Assembly (NCBI RefSeq): GCF_001420695.1
Contig: NZ_LJJB01000007.1
Span: 1,003,890 to 1,067,889, forward strand
DNA: 64,000 bases
DNA from: Brevibacillus choshinensis
GTDB taxonomy: Bacteria; Bacillota; Bacilli; Brevibacillales; Brevibacillaceae
Reading direction: 5' to 3'
Shown one piece after another: positions 25,283-33,209 of the stretch. The position numbers and the translations under genes were made by a program. The notes under the pieces were generated by a model that was given only the letters and a program-made list of their open reading frames with translations, had not been told where the DNA came from and ran no database searches. Each line of letters starts with the position of its first letter. Position 1 is the stretch's first letter.

Positions 25283-26911
25283 ATGCAGGTCGCATCGTTT
25301 CTTACCGAACAATTGACGAAATGGGGAGTAAAACGAATCTATGGTGTGACAGGAGACGCTCTATTTGCCTGGATGGAAGCCTTGGGGAAACAGGAGTCCA
25401 TCCAGTACGTGGCGTGCAAACATGAGGCAGCTGCGGCTATGATGGCGAGTGCGGAAGCAAAGCTCACGGGTCGACCAGCTGTATGCACAGCCACCATGGG
25501 GCCAGGTACCGTCAATTTGTTGAACGGGCTTGCAGATGCGTGGGCAGATCAAGTCCCTGTCGTGGCCATAACGGGTCAGGTAGAGTCGCACAAGCTGGGT
25601 GGAGGGTACAAACAGTACATTCCTCAAGAAGACGTGATGAGGCCCATTTGCAAGTATACGACGACGGTCACTCATCCAGATGCGATCGGGATGGTGTTAC
25701 ACAAGGCGTTTACCATTGCCGCACAACAAAAAGGTGTTGCTCATATTTCCATCTGCAAGGATGTATTCAACCAAGTGACGACAGCACAGATCGTTCCGGA
25801 GTTGCCACGGGTCTCTACAGCAGTGAGGCCAGATCGGATCGAGATGGAGCATGCAGCTGAGCGATTGTTGCAGGCAAGAAAACCGTTGGTGTTGCTAGGT
25901 GTAGGAGCGCGTCAGGATGCAGAAGGATGCCGGAGGCTGGCAGAGCAATTGGGTGCAGGCGTACTCCTGACGTTGGGGGCCAAAGGAGTTATGGAGGAAT
26001 CTCATCCGCTTGTCTTGGGTGGGTTAGGAGAAGGGGGAAGTGAATCTGGTTTGCATGCATTGGCAGAAACGGATTTGCTCGTGATCCTGGGAGCTAGTTG
26101 GTTTCCTCGCTCTTACATGCCTAAGCAGCTTCCCATCATTCAGGTCGATTCACATGCGGAGTCCATACACGCGCATCCACAGCTTTCTTCGGTAACGGCA
26201 AACCTTGACGATGTGCTTCCCCTCTGGAGTAGGCGTTTAGAAACTCGTCAGTTGGACTATGCTTGGGAGGAACAGGTAGAACGTTGGCACGCGAAATTTT
26301 GGGAAGAAACACAACGACTCACGGATCAAAGTCCGGATGAACCGATCAAACCGGAAACGCTCATACATGCATTAGGGAACTTCGTAAAAGAGGATGCCAT
26401 CATCGCGCTGGACACAGGGGAGCATACACTCTGGTTTAATCGGGCGTTTCGAGTCAGTGCCCAGCTTCCCCTGTTTTCAGGCAAGTGGCGGACGATGGGT
26501 TTTGGATTGCCTGCTGCGATCGCAGCTAAGCTGACGTGCCCCGATAGGCAGGTCGTCTGCATCACGGGTGACGGAGGATTGCAGATGCATCTTGCAGAGC
26601 TGATGACAGCAGTGGAGCAGAATGTATCCATCCTGTTGGTTGTAGTCAACAACGCTACACTCGGCTTGGAAGAAATCAAGATGAAACATGCGGGCTACAC
26701 TCCGTTTGGCGTGAAAATGCGCAATCCGGATTTTGTGCTCTGGGCAAAGGCATGTGGTGTCGACGGTCGTTCTGTACAGACAGTGGAGGACTTGCAAAGG
26801 GCTTTGAATGAGGTGCGTGACGTTAAACAATTGACACTTCTCGACGTAGCTAGCACCCCACCGACATTATCAGAGAGAAAAAAACAAATTCCCTTCCAAG
26901 CCCAAGCTTGA
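25283..26911 (+). CDS. ThDP-dependent enzyme, pyruvate oxidase-like
   Basis: 542 residues with the three-domain layout of pyruvate oxidase or acetolactate synthase: N-terminal pyrimidine-binding domain with the activating Glu in KHEAAAAMMASAEAKLTG, a central domain, and the C-terminal ThDP motif GDGGLQM ... NN. It lacks the C-terminal membrane extension expected of E. coli PoxB. Pyruvate oxidation (YdaP-like) is the most likely role; acetolactate synthesis is possible. ATG at 25283 with AAGGAAG. It is 77 bases upstream of the Asp23 gene. Confidence 0.82.
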   Translation: MQVASFLTEQLTKWGVKRIYGVTGDALFAWMEALGKQESIQYVACKHEAAAAMMASAEAKLTGRPAVCTATMGPGTVNLLNGLADAWADQVPVVAITGQVESHKLGGGYKQYIPQEDVMRPICKYTTTVTHPDAIGMVLHKAFTIAAQQKGVAHISICKDVFNQVTTAQIVPELPRVSTAVRPDRIEMEHAAERLLQARKPLVLLGVGARQDAEGCRRLAEQLGAGVLLTLGAKGVMEESHPLVLGGLGEGGSESGLHALAETDLLVILGASWFPRSYMPKQLPIIQVDSHAESIHAHPQLSSVTANLDDVLPLWSRRLETRQLDYAWEEQVERWHAKFWEETQRLTDQSPDEPIKPETLIHALGNFVKEDAIIALDTGEHTLWFNRAFRVSAQLPLFSGKWRTMGFGLPAAIAAKLTCPDRQVVCITGDGGLQMHLAELMTAVEQNVSILLVVVNNATLGLEEIKMKHAGYTPFGVKMRNPDFVLWAKACGVDGRSVQTVEDLQRALNEVRDVKQLTLLDVASTPPTLSERKKQIPFQAQA

Positions 26912-26988
26912 TTTGTTTATAATGAAAGAAAAGTGAGACATTATCGGTGGGAGAGGTTACTAATCGGGCGAAGGAGGAGGGCGTCCAG

Positions 26989-27321
26989 ATGGTGGAAAAG
27001 CTCGGTGAAATTAGGGTAGCAGATCAGGTGATTGCCGTAATTGCTGGAGTGGCGGTAGAAGAGGTACTCGAGGTATCTGTCCGTTCGGGAGGACTGTATC
27101 AGGATTTAGCCAAGAAAATCAATGGTGGGTCCAAAGGAATCAGTATCTCGATGGTGGATGATCGTGTAACGATCGACATGCGCGTCTCTGTGCGCTATGG
27201 AACGCCCATCCATCATGTTTGCCAGACCTTACAAGAGCGTGTAAAGGAAGCTGTGGAGCATTTGACAGGGCTGCTGGTAGATGCAATCAATGTTCGGGTA
27301 GAAGCGGTTGAGGTAAAATGA
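26989..27321 (+). CDS. Asp23/Gls24 family protein
   Basis: 110 residues containing the Asp23 core: GEIRVADQVIAVIAGVAVEEV, GISISMVDDRVTIDMRVSVRYG and a C-terminal VDAINVRVEAV. Such proteins are envelope-stress or membrane-associated factors in Firmicutes; this copy is short, like YloU. ATG at 26989 follows AAGGAGGAGG. It is codirectional with the ThDP gene; a terminator follows immediately. Confidence 0.85.
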   Translation: MVEKLGEIRVADQVIAVIAGVAVEEVLEVSVRSGGLYQDLAKKINGGSKGISISMVDDRVTIDMRVSVRYGTPIHHVCQTLQERVKEAVEHLTGLLVDAINVRVEAVEVK

Positions 27322-27322
27322 G

Positions 27323-27354
27323 AACGACCTGCGAAAGGGCAGGTCGTTTTTTTT
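27323..27354 (+). terminator. Intrinsic terminator between the Asp23 gene and the convergent SEDS gene
   Basis: AACGACCTGC and GCAGGTCGTT form the stem, followed by a run of T. Confidence 0.88.
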
Positions 27355-27363
27355 GTTCTCCTA

Positions 27364-28533
27364 TCAAACCGAATACGTCGTCCTCGTGACCTGCTCGTCC
27401 ACTTTCTGCCTGCTAACTTCCCTGGATACATTCAACAAAATGCCGGTGGATATCAGACAGACCAGCAATGAAGAGCCGCCGTAGCTGATAAAGGGGAGAG
27501 GGACGCCCGTCAATGGGATAATCCCCGTCACACCGCCAATGTTTACGGTCGCTTGGAGGGCGATCATGCTGATGACGCCGATTCCGACGAGACTGGCGAA
27601 TGTATCCTTCACCCGCAGGCAGATGTGAATGCCGCGAAGCAAAAACAGTAAATAGATGAGCAAGAAGATCGAAGCACCGATAAATCCGAGTTCTTCCGAA
27701 ATGATGGAAAAAATGAAATCGGTATGGGCTTCTGGCAAGTACAAATATTTCTGGATGCTCTTTCCGAATCCTGTCCCGGAAAGTCCACCATGGGCAATCG
27801 CGATCCATGATTGAATGATGTTGTATCCCGTAAACAAAGGATCGCTCCATGGGTCCAAATACGAATGGATCCGGTTCAATGCGTGCTGCTTTACGGTGAT
27901 GTACGCAACCAGAGCTAAGGTGACGACGGGCCCGCCGAGACCAATCAGGTGACGAAGCTTCGCACCTCCGCAGACTAGAACGATCAGAGCAGTGCCAAGC
28001 AGGATGGCGGCTGAACCGAGGTCAGGCTGAGCGACGATCAAGAGAAAGAACAGCCCCGTCACCAGGAGTGGAGGCATCAGACCCGATTTAAGCTTTTGAA
28101 TCCCGTCCCCTTTTTTGGCAATGATGGCCGCTAGATAAAGAATCAGCCCAAGCTTGGCGAATTCGGCTGGCTGGAGGCTTGCGGAGCCAATACGGAACCA
28201 CGATCGTGCCCCTTTGATCTCTTCACCGATGCCTGGGATCAACACCAGCAGTAAGGAAAAGAAACTTACTGTGGCGATCAACAAGAAATTACGTTTGTAA
28301 AAGGAGAAGGGTATGTTCATGGCAACCAGCATCCCGACAATGCCTAATACCAAAAAGCGAATTTGTCGTTTCACGAAGTACAGTTCATCGCCATTGCAAT
28401 AACTACAGCCGTTTGAGGTGAAGCTGGTCAGAGCAAAGATCGAGCTTGCGCTGAGTACCATCGTGATGCCAAACCCAACGATCAGGGCGGTTAAAAACAA
28501 TAACAAAAAGTCAGGAACCCCCCGAGTTTTCAT
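27364..28533 (-). CDS. SEDS family peptidoglycan polymerase (FtsW/RodA/SpoVE-like)
   Basis: 389-residue membrane protein with about ten spans. SEDS signatures: IKGARSWFRIGSASLQPAEF (including the W-x-R and QPAE elements), DLGSAAILLG, EELGFIG, and GIIPLTGVPLPFISYGGSS. These proteins polymerise glycan strands from lipid II with a partner class B PBP. Which SEDS member it is cannot be decided; no PBP gene is adjacent. ATG at 28533 with GAAGGGGG. Odd: a CSYC pair lies in the first external loop (FTSNGCSYCNGDEL). Confidence 0.88.
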   Translation of the reverse strand: MKTRGVPDFLLLFLTALIVGFGITMVLSASSIFALTSFTSNGCSYCNGDELYFVKRQIRFLVLGIVGMLVAMNIPFSFYKRNFLLIATVSFFSLLLVLIPGIGEEIKGARSWFRIGSASLQPAEFAKLGLILYLAAIIAKKGDGIQKLKSGLMPPLLVTGLFFLLIVAQPDLGSAAILLGTALIVLVCGGAKLRHLIGLGGPVVTLALVAYITVKQHALNRIHSYLDPWSDPLFTGYNIIQSWIAIAHGGLSGTGFGKSIQKYLYLPEAHTDFIFSIISEELGFIGASIFLLIYLLFLLRGIHICLRVKDTFASLVGIGVISMIALQATVNIGGVTGIIPLTGVPLPFISYGGSSLLVCLISTGILLNVSREVSRQKVDEQVTRTTYSV

Positions 28534-28616
28534 CGTAGATCCCCCTTCTACGTGAAACAGAGAGGGGACACCTCTCTGTTTAGCTACACGCATCCATTTA
28601 AAAAAGCTGGTCGTTA

Positions 28617-28961
28617 TTAGTGTGAGGACAGTTTTTCATTCAGCATTTGCAGTTTGAGCTTGGCTGATTTGATGACAGAATCAGGAATTGGGTAGTCGTA
28701 GTCCAGACCATGCGGGAACAGATGTTTACCCATATAAGGATCTTCGAATTTCAGAACAGCGTGAGAATCCTCCAGCTTTCCTTCGGTTACGTTTGCTTCC
28801 AGACGCAGATAGTAAACGTTACCTTTATCTTGGATTTTATAATCGTATGTAGCGTGTTTGTAATCCCAAGCACCACGGTCAAAACCGAGATCGCCCATGT
28901 AGTGCTCTAGATCGGCGAAGAAGACTTCTTTTGTGCCAACCCCAGTGTCCTTGATAACCAT
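28617..28961 (-). CDS. YugN-like protein
   Basis: 114 residues matching the YugN-like family by its GFDRGAWDYKHATYDYKI centre and the end FPHGLDYDYPIPDSVI. The function is unknown. ATG at 28961 with AGGAGGAAAAAG upstream. It is transcribed away from the type I toxin locus. Confidence 0.8.
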   Translation of the reverse strand: MVIKDTGVGTKEVFFADLEHYMGDLGFDRGAWDYKHATYDYKIQDKGNVYYLRLEANVTEGKLEDSHAVLKFEDPYMGKHLFPHGLDYDYPIPDSVIKSAKLKLQMLNEKLSSH

Positions 28962-29054
28962 TCTTTTTCCTCCTACAAAAAGGTAAGATTTTCACTTATT
29001 AATGATAGTCTGTTTTTGGAAGAAGCGCAATGTATAAGTCAGTCTTGCGAATAG

Positions 29055-29084
29055 ATGACCTCAATTACCATCATATGGTATAAT
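29055..29084 (+). promoter_or_regulatory. Toxin promoter with palindrome overlapping the -10 box
   Basis: TATAAT (29079-29084) is preceded at 18 bases by ATGACC. The perfect palindrome TACCAT-CAT-ATGGTA (29066-29080) overlaps the start of the -10 box, a possible operator. Confidence 0.55.
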
Positions 29085-29146
29085 TTTCTACACAATAGAT
29101 CGTACTCAAGGGTGGTCGGCATCCCCGGTAGAAGGGGGGTGATAAG

Positions 29147-29227
29147 ATGACAGTATTCGAGGCACTAAGTCTGATGTTGACATTTGGGACTTTAGTAGTG
29201 ATGCTGTCTTCTAGTAGGAAAAAGTAG
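29147..29227 (+). CDS. Small holin-like type I toxin (26 aa)
   Basis: The peptide begins MTVFEALSLMLTFGTLVVML and ends SSSRKK: an N-terminal M-T-V-x-E-A-L-x-L-M, one hydrophobic helix and a basic tail, the pattern of the putative holin-like toxins (TxpA/BsrG-like) of Firmicutes. These insert into the membrane and are silenced by an antisense RNA. The ribosome site GGGGGGTGAT is unusually strong. A perfect 11-bp hairpin begins within the last codons. Confidence 0.82.
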   Translation: MTVFEALSLMLTFGTLVVMLSSSRKK

Positions 29228-29371
29228 ACCTCCCTTGAGCTTCGCAGCCGGGAGGTCTACAGGCGGGTACTATGAGCCGACTCCCCGAAAGGAACGACTA
29301 TTGTAGCTTAGGGCCGCAAGGGTGTAGCAGCACTCTGCGGCCTTTTTTTGCTACTGTCCATAAGCACCATG
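29219..29371 (-). ncRNA. Predicted antisense antitoxin RNA
   Basis: On the minus strand an extended -10 element TGTGATAAT (29387-29379) would start a transcript near 29371. It would end at the hairpin GTAGACCTCCC/GGGAGGTCTAC (29224-29260 on the plus strand), which on the minus strand is followed by TTTTT. The RNA of about 150 nt would overlap the 3' part of the toxin mRNA, as in bsrG/SR4 and txpA/RatA. Ends are inferred. Confidence 0.6.
29310..29347 (+). terminator. Terminator of the toxin mRNA
   Basis: GGCCGCA and TGCGGCC form the stem, with a GTG/CAC extension in the loop and seven T after it. It leaves a long 3' untranslated region of about 85-120 bases on the toxin mRNA. Confidence 0.8.
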
Positions 29372-29502
29372 TTAACATATTATCACACGGGGATGTATCT
29401 ACTCTAGTCGAAAAAACGTGACGCACGTCCCAACGATGCGAATGAACGAATAGGTAACAGGACACACTACAAGCGTTCATTAGCAAAAGGAGGAGAACGA
29501 TT

Positions 29503-29943
29503 ATGGCGAAAGTAGAAAACCGCACATTGCGCGAAATCATGACAAAAGATATCGCGACTGTGACGCTCAAGGATAACGTTTACGAGGTCGCTTGCAAAAT
29601 GCGTGACTGGAATGTAGGCGTCATTCCGGTCGTGAACGAAAAAAACGATGTGATCGGTGTCATTACCGACCGCGATATCGTGATTCGAGGGCTTGCTGAA
29701 AAACATGAAGGCTCGGCTGCCACTGAAGTGGTCATGACACGTGATATCGTACTCGGCCAACCTGGGATGACAGTAGATGAAGCTGCGAAAATCATGGCTC
29801 AGCATCAAATTCGCCGATTGCCAGTCGTAGAGAACGGCAAGCTGGCAGGGATTGTTGCTTTGGCTGACATGGCTATTCGTCAGGTGCACCAGGATGAAGC
29901 GAGCGATGCTCTCCAAGAAATTTCCGAGCCTGCTAGTCATTAA
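29503..29943 (+). CDS. Two-CBS-domain protein (YhcV-like)
   Basis: 146 residues made almost wholly of two CBS motifs: VGVIPVVNEKNDVIGVITDRD (first) and IRRLPVVENGKLAGIVALAD (second), a Bateman module that binds adenine nucleotides. No catalytic domain is attached. ATG at 29503 after an AAAGGAGGAG site. A weak hairpin terminator (AGCTGTCGG/CCGGCAGCT, 29979-30005) follows. Confidence 0.88.
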   Translation: MAKVENRTLREIMTKDIATVTLKDNVYEVACKMRDWNVGVIPVVNEKNDVIGVITDRDIVIRGLAEKHEGSAATEVVMTRDIVLGQPGMTVDEAAKIMAQHQIRRLPVVENGKLAGIVALADMAIRQVHQDEASDALQEISEPASH

Positions 29944-30102
29944 AAAGCTGGCTGAAACTCATAACGCATAAAGGACACAGCTGTCGGAAGCAAAAGCCGG
30001 CAGCTTATTTGCACGATAAAAATTTATAAAATTCTTATTGGCATAAATACTACCACTGCTCTGCCAAAAAGCTTGACGTAGCCAAGTGTTCTAAATATTT
30101 GC

Positions 30103-30133
30103 TTTACACTAACGTAACGGTAAGGTTTAAGAT
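30103..30133 (+). promoter_or_regulatory. MerR-type promoter with 19-base spacer
   Basis: TTTACA (30103-30108) and TAAGAT (30128-30133) are separated by 19 bases, the over-long spacer typical of promoters twisted open by MerR activators. The spacer holds an imperfect dyad around CTAACGTAACGG. It drives the MerR-methyltransferase gene that starts 36 bases downstream, suggesting autoregulation. Confidence 0.65.
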
Positions 30134-30168
30134 ACGTAAAAAGGAAGGTTAACAGGGAGAGGTACCTG

Positions 30169-31218
30169 ATGCAAATAAAGGACATGGCTCACCGGTTGCA
30201 AATTACGCCGCGAGCAATCCGTTATTATGAGGAAAAAGGATTGATCCGACCGCAAAAGGCGGATGAATCCGGCTATCGTCAATTTTCTGAAGAAGATTTA
30301 TGGCGACTGCAAACAATCATCACGCTACGTGAGGTGGGGATGCCCATTGAAGACATACGGGAGCTGTTAGAGCAAATGGATCAGGGGCAAGGCAGTTTAT
30401 TGCACTATCTGGAGCTGCAGCGTTCCTTTATGTACGACCGCTGGGTAGAGCTAAGCAAGGTGATCGAGACGACCGAAGCAATGATTGAGCGTGTCAGAAC
30501 CGACCAGGTCATCGCCCCTGCCTCTTTGTATGAATTGGCAGAAGCCAACAAGCGATTACGCCAAACTCGAGGCGATTGGGTAGATCGGTGGAATTTCAAT
30601 CAGATTGCCGATGTGTACGACGAGCTCGTGACGCGAGAGCAGGATGGCTACAACAAGCACGAGAGGTACGACGAAGTGCTGGACACTGTAGTGGCTGCAG
30701 CAAAACCGAAGCCGGGAGAAACAGGCCTTGACGCAGGGACGGGAACGGGCAATCTGGCAGGTCGATTGGTTCGATTTGGTGCGAAAATGAGTGGGTTCGA
30801 CCAGTCGCTGGAAATGCTCAGACAGTGCAGGCGCAAACATCCGGAGGTTGACACAAAGCTAGGTACATTTTTCGCCTTTCCTTTTCTGGAGAACCGATTT
30901 GATTTTGTTGCGTCCAGCTATGCCTTCCATCATTTGACGGATGACCAAAAGCTGCTTGCGCTAGCAGAGTGTCGTCGTGTCCTCAAGCCACGAGGTCGAT
31001 TTATCATTGCCGATCTGATGTTTGTCGATCAAGAACATCGCCGCACTCACCTAAAAGAACTGGAGAGCGCAGGCGAATATCGTACGATCGAAAAGATGGA
31101 AAATGAATGCTTTGCAGACCGTTCCCGCATGCTGGCAGAGCTGGCTGATCTGGGGTTTCAGACAGATGTACGGCAAATCACGACATACGTTCACCTGATT
31201 ACGGCTCGATTAAAATAG
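30169..31218 (+). CDS. MerR-family regulator fused to a SAM-dependent methyltransferase
   Basis: 349 residues in two parts. Residues 1-70 are a MerR winged helix (IKDMAHRLQITPRAIRYYEEKG) followed by a dimerisation helix to about residue 125. From about residue 140 a class I methyltransferase follows, with motif I LDAGTGTGNLAGRL, SSYAFHHLTDDQK and a motif IV-like RVLKPRGRFIIADL. The fusion would let a metabolite that is methylated, or SAM itself, be both ligand and substrate. ATG at 30169 with CAGGGAGAGG upstream. Confidence 0.85.
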   Translation: MQIKDMAHRLQITPRAIRYYEEKGLIRPQKADESGYRQFSEEDLWRLQTIITLREVGMPIEDIRELLEQMDQGQGSLLHYLELQRSFMYDRWVELSKVIETTEAMIERVRTDQVIAPASLYELAEANKRLRQTRGDWVDRWNFNQIADVYDELVTREQDGYNKHERYDEVLDTVVAAAKPKPGETGLDAGTGTGNLAGRLVRFGAKMSGFDQSLEMLRQCRRKHPEVDTKLGTFFAFPFLENRFDFVASSYAFHHLTDDQKLLALAECRRVLKPRGRFIIADLMFVDQEHRRTHLKELESAGEYRTIEKMENECFADRSRMLAELADLGFQTDVRQITTYVHLITARLK

Positions 31219-31310
31219 AACATCCTCTACATTTTTGGGCTCTTCCAACTACTGACACGCGTCTAGCCTTTTGCATAGGCTGTAGCGAGAAGGGAAAGGG
31301 GGACTCCGAA

Positions 31311-31415
31311 ATGGGTCTGTTCGACGGTTTTTTTGATCGAGATAACGATGAGTTTTTATGGATTATTATTGTCGTGGTTGTGCTCTTCTTTTTCTTTAAC
31401 AGTGACCGCGATTAA
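31311..31415 (+). CDS. Tiny membrane peptide (34 aa)
   Basis: Peptide MGLFDGFFDRDNDEFLWIII followed by VVVVLFFFFNSDRD: an acidic head, one extremely hydrophobic helix of V, I and F, and a polar end. AAAGGGGGAC precedes the ATG, and a terminator follows. The layout resembles the YjcZ-type and other small sporulation peptides, but the sequence is not one I can name. Confidence 0.65.
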   Translation: MGLFDGFFDRDNDEFLWIIIVVVVLFFFFNSDRD

Positions 31416-31431
31416 TCCGAACGTATAGACA

Positions 31432-31460
31432 AAAACGACCTCAGAGCTAGGTCGTTTTTT
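31432..31460 (+). terminator. Intrinsic terminator after the tiny membrane peptide gene
   Basis: AAAACGACCT and AGGTCGTTTT form the stem with a seven-base loop and a T run. Confidence 0.88.
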
Positions 31461-31570
31461 CCGTGCCAAAAAGTCTTTGTACAAGTCACTCCGTCCAGAA
31501 AATATTGACCTGTGCTTAATCTTCCTCTACGCTAAAAGCCGATGCATCGTAGAAGAAGGGAAGGAATGGA

Positions 31571-32275
31571 ATGAAACGAATGACGATTTACCTGGCACTG
31601 TTCGTGGCGTTGCTCGGTGCCTGTTCATCACCAGGCCAGCCACAGGCCAACGGCGAGATGGAAGCGACAGTCCAGCGTGTAGTTGACGGGGATACAGTAG
31701 AATTGTCAACGGGAGAAAAAGTGAGGCTCATTGGGGTCGATACTCCGGAGACAGTCAAGCCGAATCACCCTGTAGAACCATATGGAAAAGAAGCAAGCGA
31801 TTTTTCAAAACAACTGCTGACGGGTCAAAAGGTAACGCTGAAATTCGATGTGGAGCCTTATGATAAATACAAGCGCTTATTAGCCTATATGTATTTACAA
31901 GATGGTACGTTCGTCAATGAAAAGCTGGTTCGGGACGGATATGCTCGCATCATGACCATACCACCGAATGTGGCGTACGCTGATTTGTTTTTAGAGGCCG
32001 AGAGAGAGGCGCGTGAAAACAACAGAGGGCTGTGGGGCAAATCCACACAGAATCCATCTATGCCTTCTCCGTCAGCGGAAAAACCAAAGCAAAAAGCGCC
32101 AGGATCTGACCAAGCTCCACCAGAAGGCAAGCCTATTAAAGGGAATATCAACGCCAAGGGCGATAAAATATACCATGTACCTGGTTCTGCGAGCTATGAA
32201 CAGACAAATGCGGAGATGTGGTTTGCTACCGAGGAAGAAGCGAAAGCGGCTGGCTTCCGTGCTCCGAAACGATAA
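31571..32275 (+). CDS. Secreted thermonuclease-like lipoprotein (SNase domain)
   Basis: 234 residues. Lipoprotein signal with lipobox LGAC near residue 18, then a staphylococcal-nuclease domain: [24 protein letters not shown] with the catalytic Arg and Ca2+ ligands, [14 protein letters not shown] with the Glu, and [11 protein letters not shown] with the second Arg. A proline/lysine linker leads to a C-terminal module ([16 protein letters not shown] ... [13 protein letters not shown]) seen in several such nucleases. It would degrade DNA or RNA at the cell surface. ATG at 31571 with AGAAGGGAAGG. Confidence 0.9.
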   Translation: MKRMTIYLALFVALLGACSSPGQPQANGEMEATVQRVVDGDTVELSTGEKVRLIGVDTPETVKPNHPVEPYGKEASDFSKQLLTGQKVTLKFDVEPYDKYKRLLAYMYLQDGTFVNEKLVRDGYARIMTIPPNVAYADLFLEAEREARENNRGLWGKSTQNPSMPSPSAEKPKQKAPGSDQAPPEGKPIKGNINAKGDKIYHVPGSASYEQTNAEMWFATEEEAKAAGFRAPKR

Positions 32276-32443
32276 ACGATAAAAGAACGTACATCATTAT
32301 AAACGTCATTTCTGTTTCGATGGATATCGGAGACGAAATGGCGATTTTTGTTCTCTCTGGAGTGGAGGGTTGTTCTTTACAACGAACACAAAGGTGCTAC
32401 AATATGGATAATAGGCATCAATTTCGGAAAGGGGATGTGGTGC

Positions 32444-33175
32444 GTGCAAGTACCGCGTACTTCTGACGAGACACGATGGATAGATTGCCATCGACCAGGC
32501 GAGGTGGCGAGTAGAGAACCATTTCGCTCCGGAAGGGAAGTCCATGTATGGGTGGCGACCGTTCATTCACTTCTTCCCAGCACTCTCGAACTCTCCTACG
32601 AAGAAAACAGAAAGGCAATGAGCTTTGTGTCTCCCCGTGATCAACACCGTTACCGATTCTCTCACGTTCTCCTCCGATTTCTTTTGTCAGCTTACGCGCA
32701 ATGCGATCCTGCAGCAGTTCAGCTCGGAAAAAATAACTTTGGAAAGCCTTTTTTGATTCCAGCAGATTCAGGACGAGCAATCCGTTTTAACCTATCACAT
32801 TCGAGAGATGCCGTATGCTATGTCCTGGCATCTGATCAAGAAGTGGGTATTGACATCGAATACGTCGATTCCGCATTTGATTGGCCAAGTGTTTCGAATG
32901 CGTACTTCACTGATCGAGAAAGACACCAGCTCGAAACGATGCAAGAAGAGGAGCGAGTCACCACCTTTTTTACCATGTGGACCCGCAAAGAAGCGAGGTT
33001 AAAAGCTGTAGGCACTGGGCTTGGCGGCCTCGATGAAAAGGGACGCTGGAAGAATGCGCCCGCTTTTGAGAACTTACTTGTGCATGATTTTCGCTATCGG
33101 AATCAGTACGTGGGGACCGTATCTCTTGACGCTACTTTGCCTGCGATCCGATTTTTTCGATACGCAAACGATTGA
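32444..33175 (+). CDS. 4'-phosphopantetheinyl transferase, Sfp type
   Basis: Attaches phosphopantetheine from CoA to carrier domains. 243 residues with FNLSHSRDAVCYVLA, the Mg-binding GIDIEYVD and the FFTMWTRKEARLKAVGTGL motif. The GTG at 32444 has GGAAAGGGG about ten bases upstream; the ATG at 32435 overlaps that site and is less likely. It is 34 bases from the NRPS gene and surely cotranscribed, so the carrier domain encoded next door is the obvious client. Confidence 0.9.
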   Translation: MQVPRTSDETRWIDCHRPGEVASREPFRSGREVHVWVATVHSLLPSTLELSYEENRKAMSFVSPRDQHRYRFSHVLLRFLLSAYAQCDPAAVQLGKNNFGKPFLIPADSGRAIRFNLSHSRDAVCYVLASDQEVGIDIEYVDSAFDWPSVSNAYFTDRERHQLETMQEEERVTTFFTMWTRKEARLKAVGTGLGGLDEKGRWKNAPAFENLLVHDFRYRNQYVGTVSLDATLPAIRFFRYAND

Positions 33176-33209
33176 AAGCCGAAAGCAAGGTGAATGAGGA
33201 GGGGTAGGA

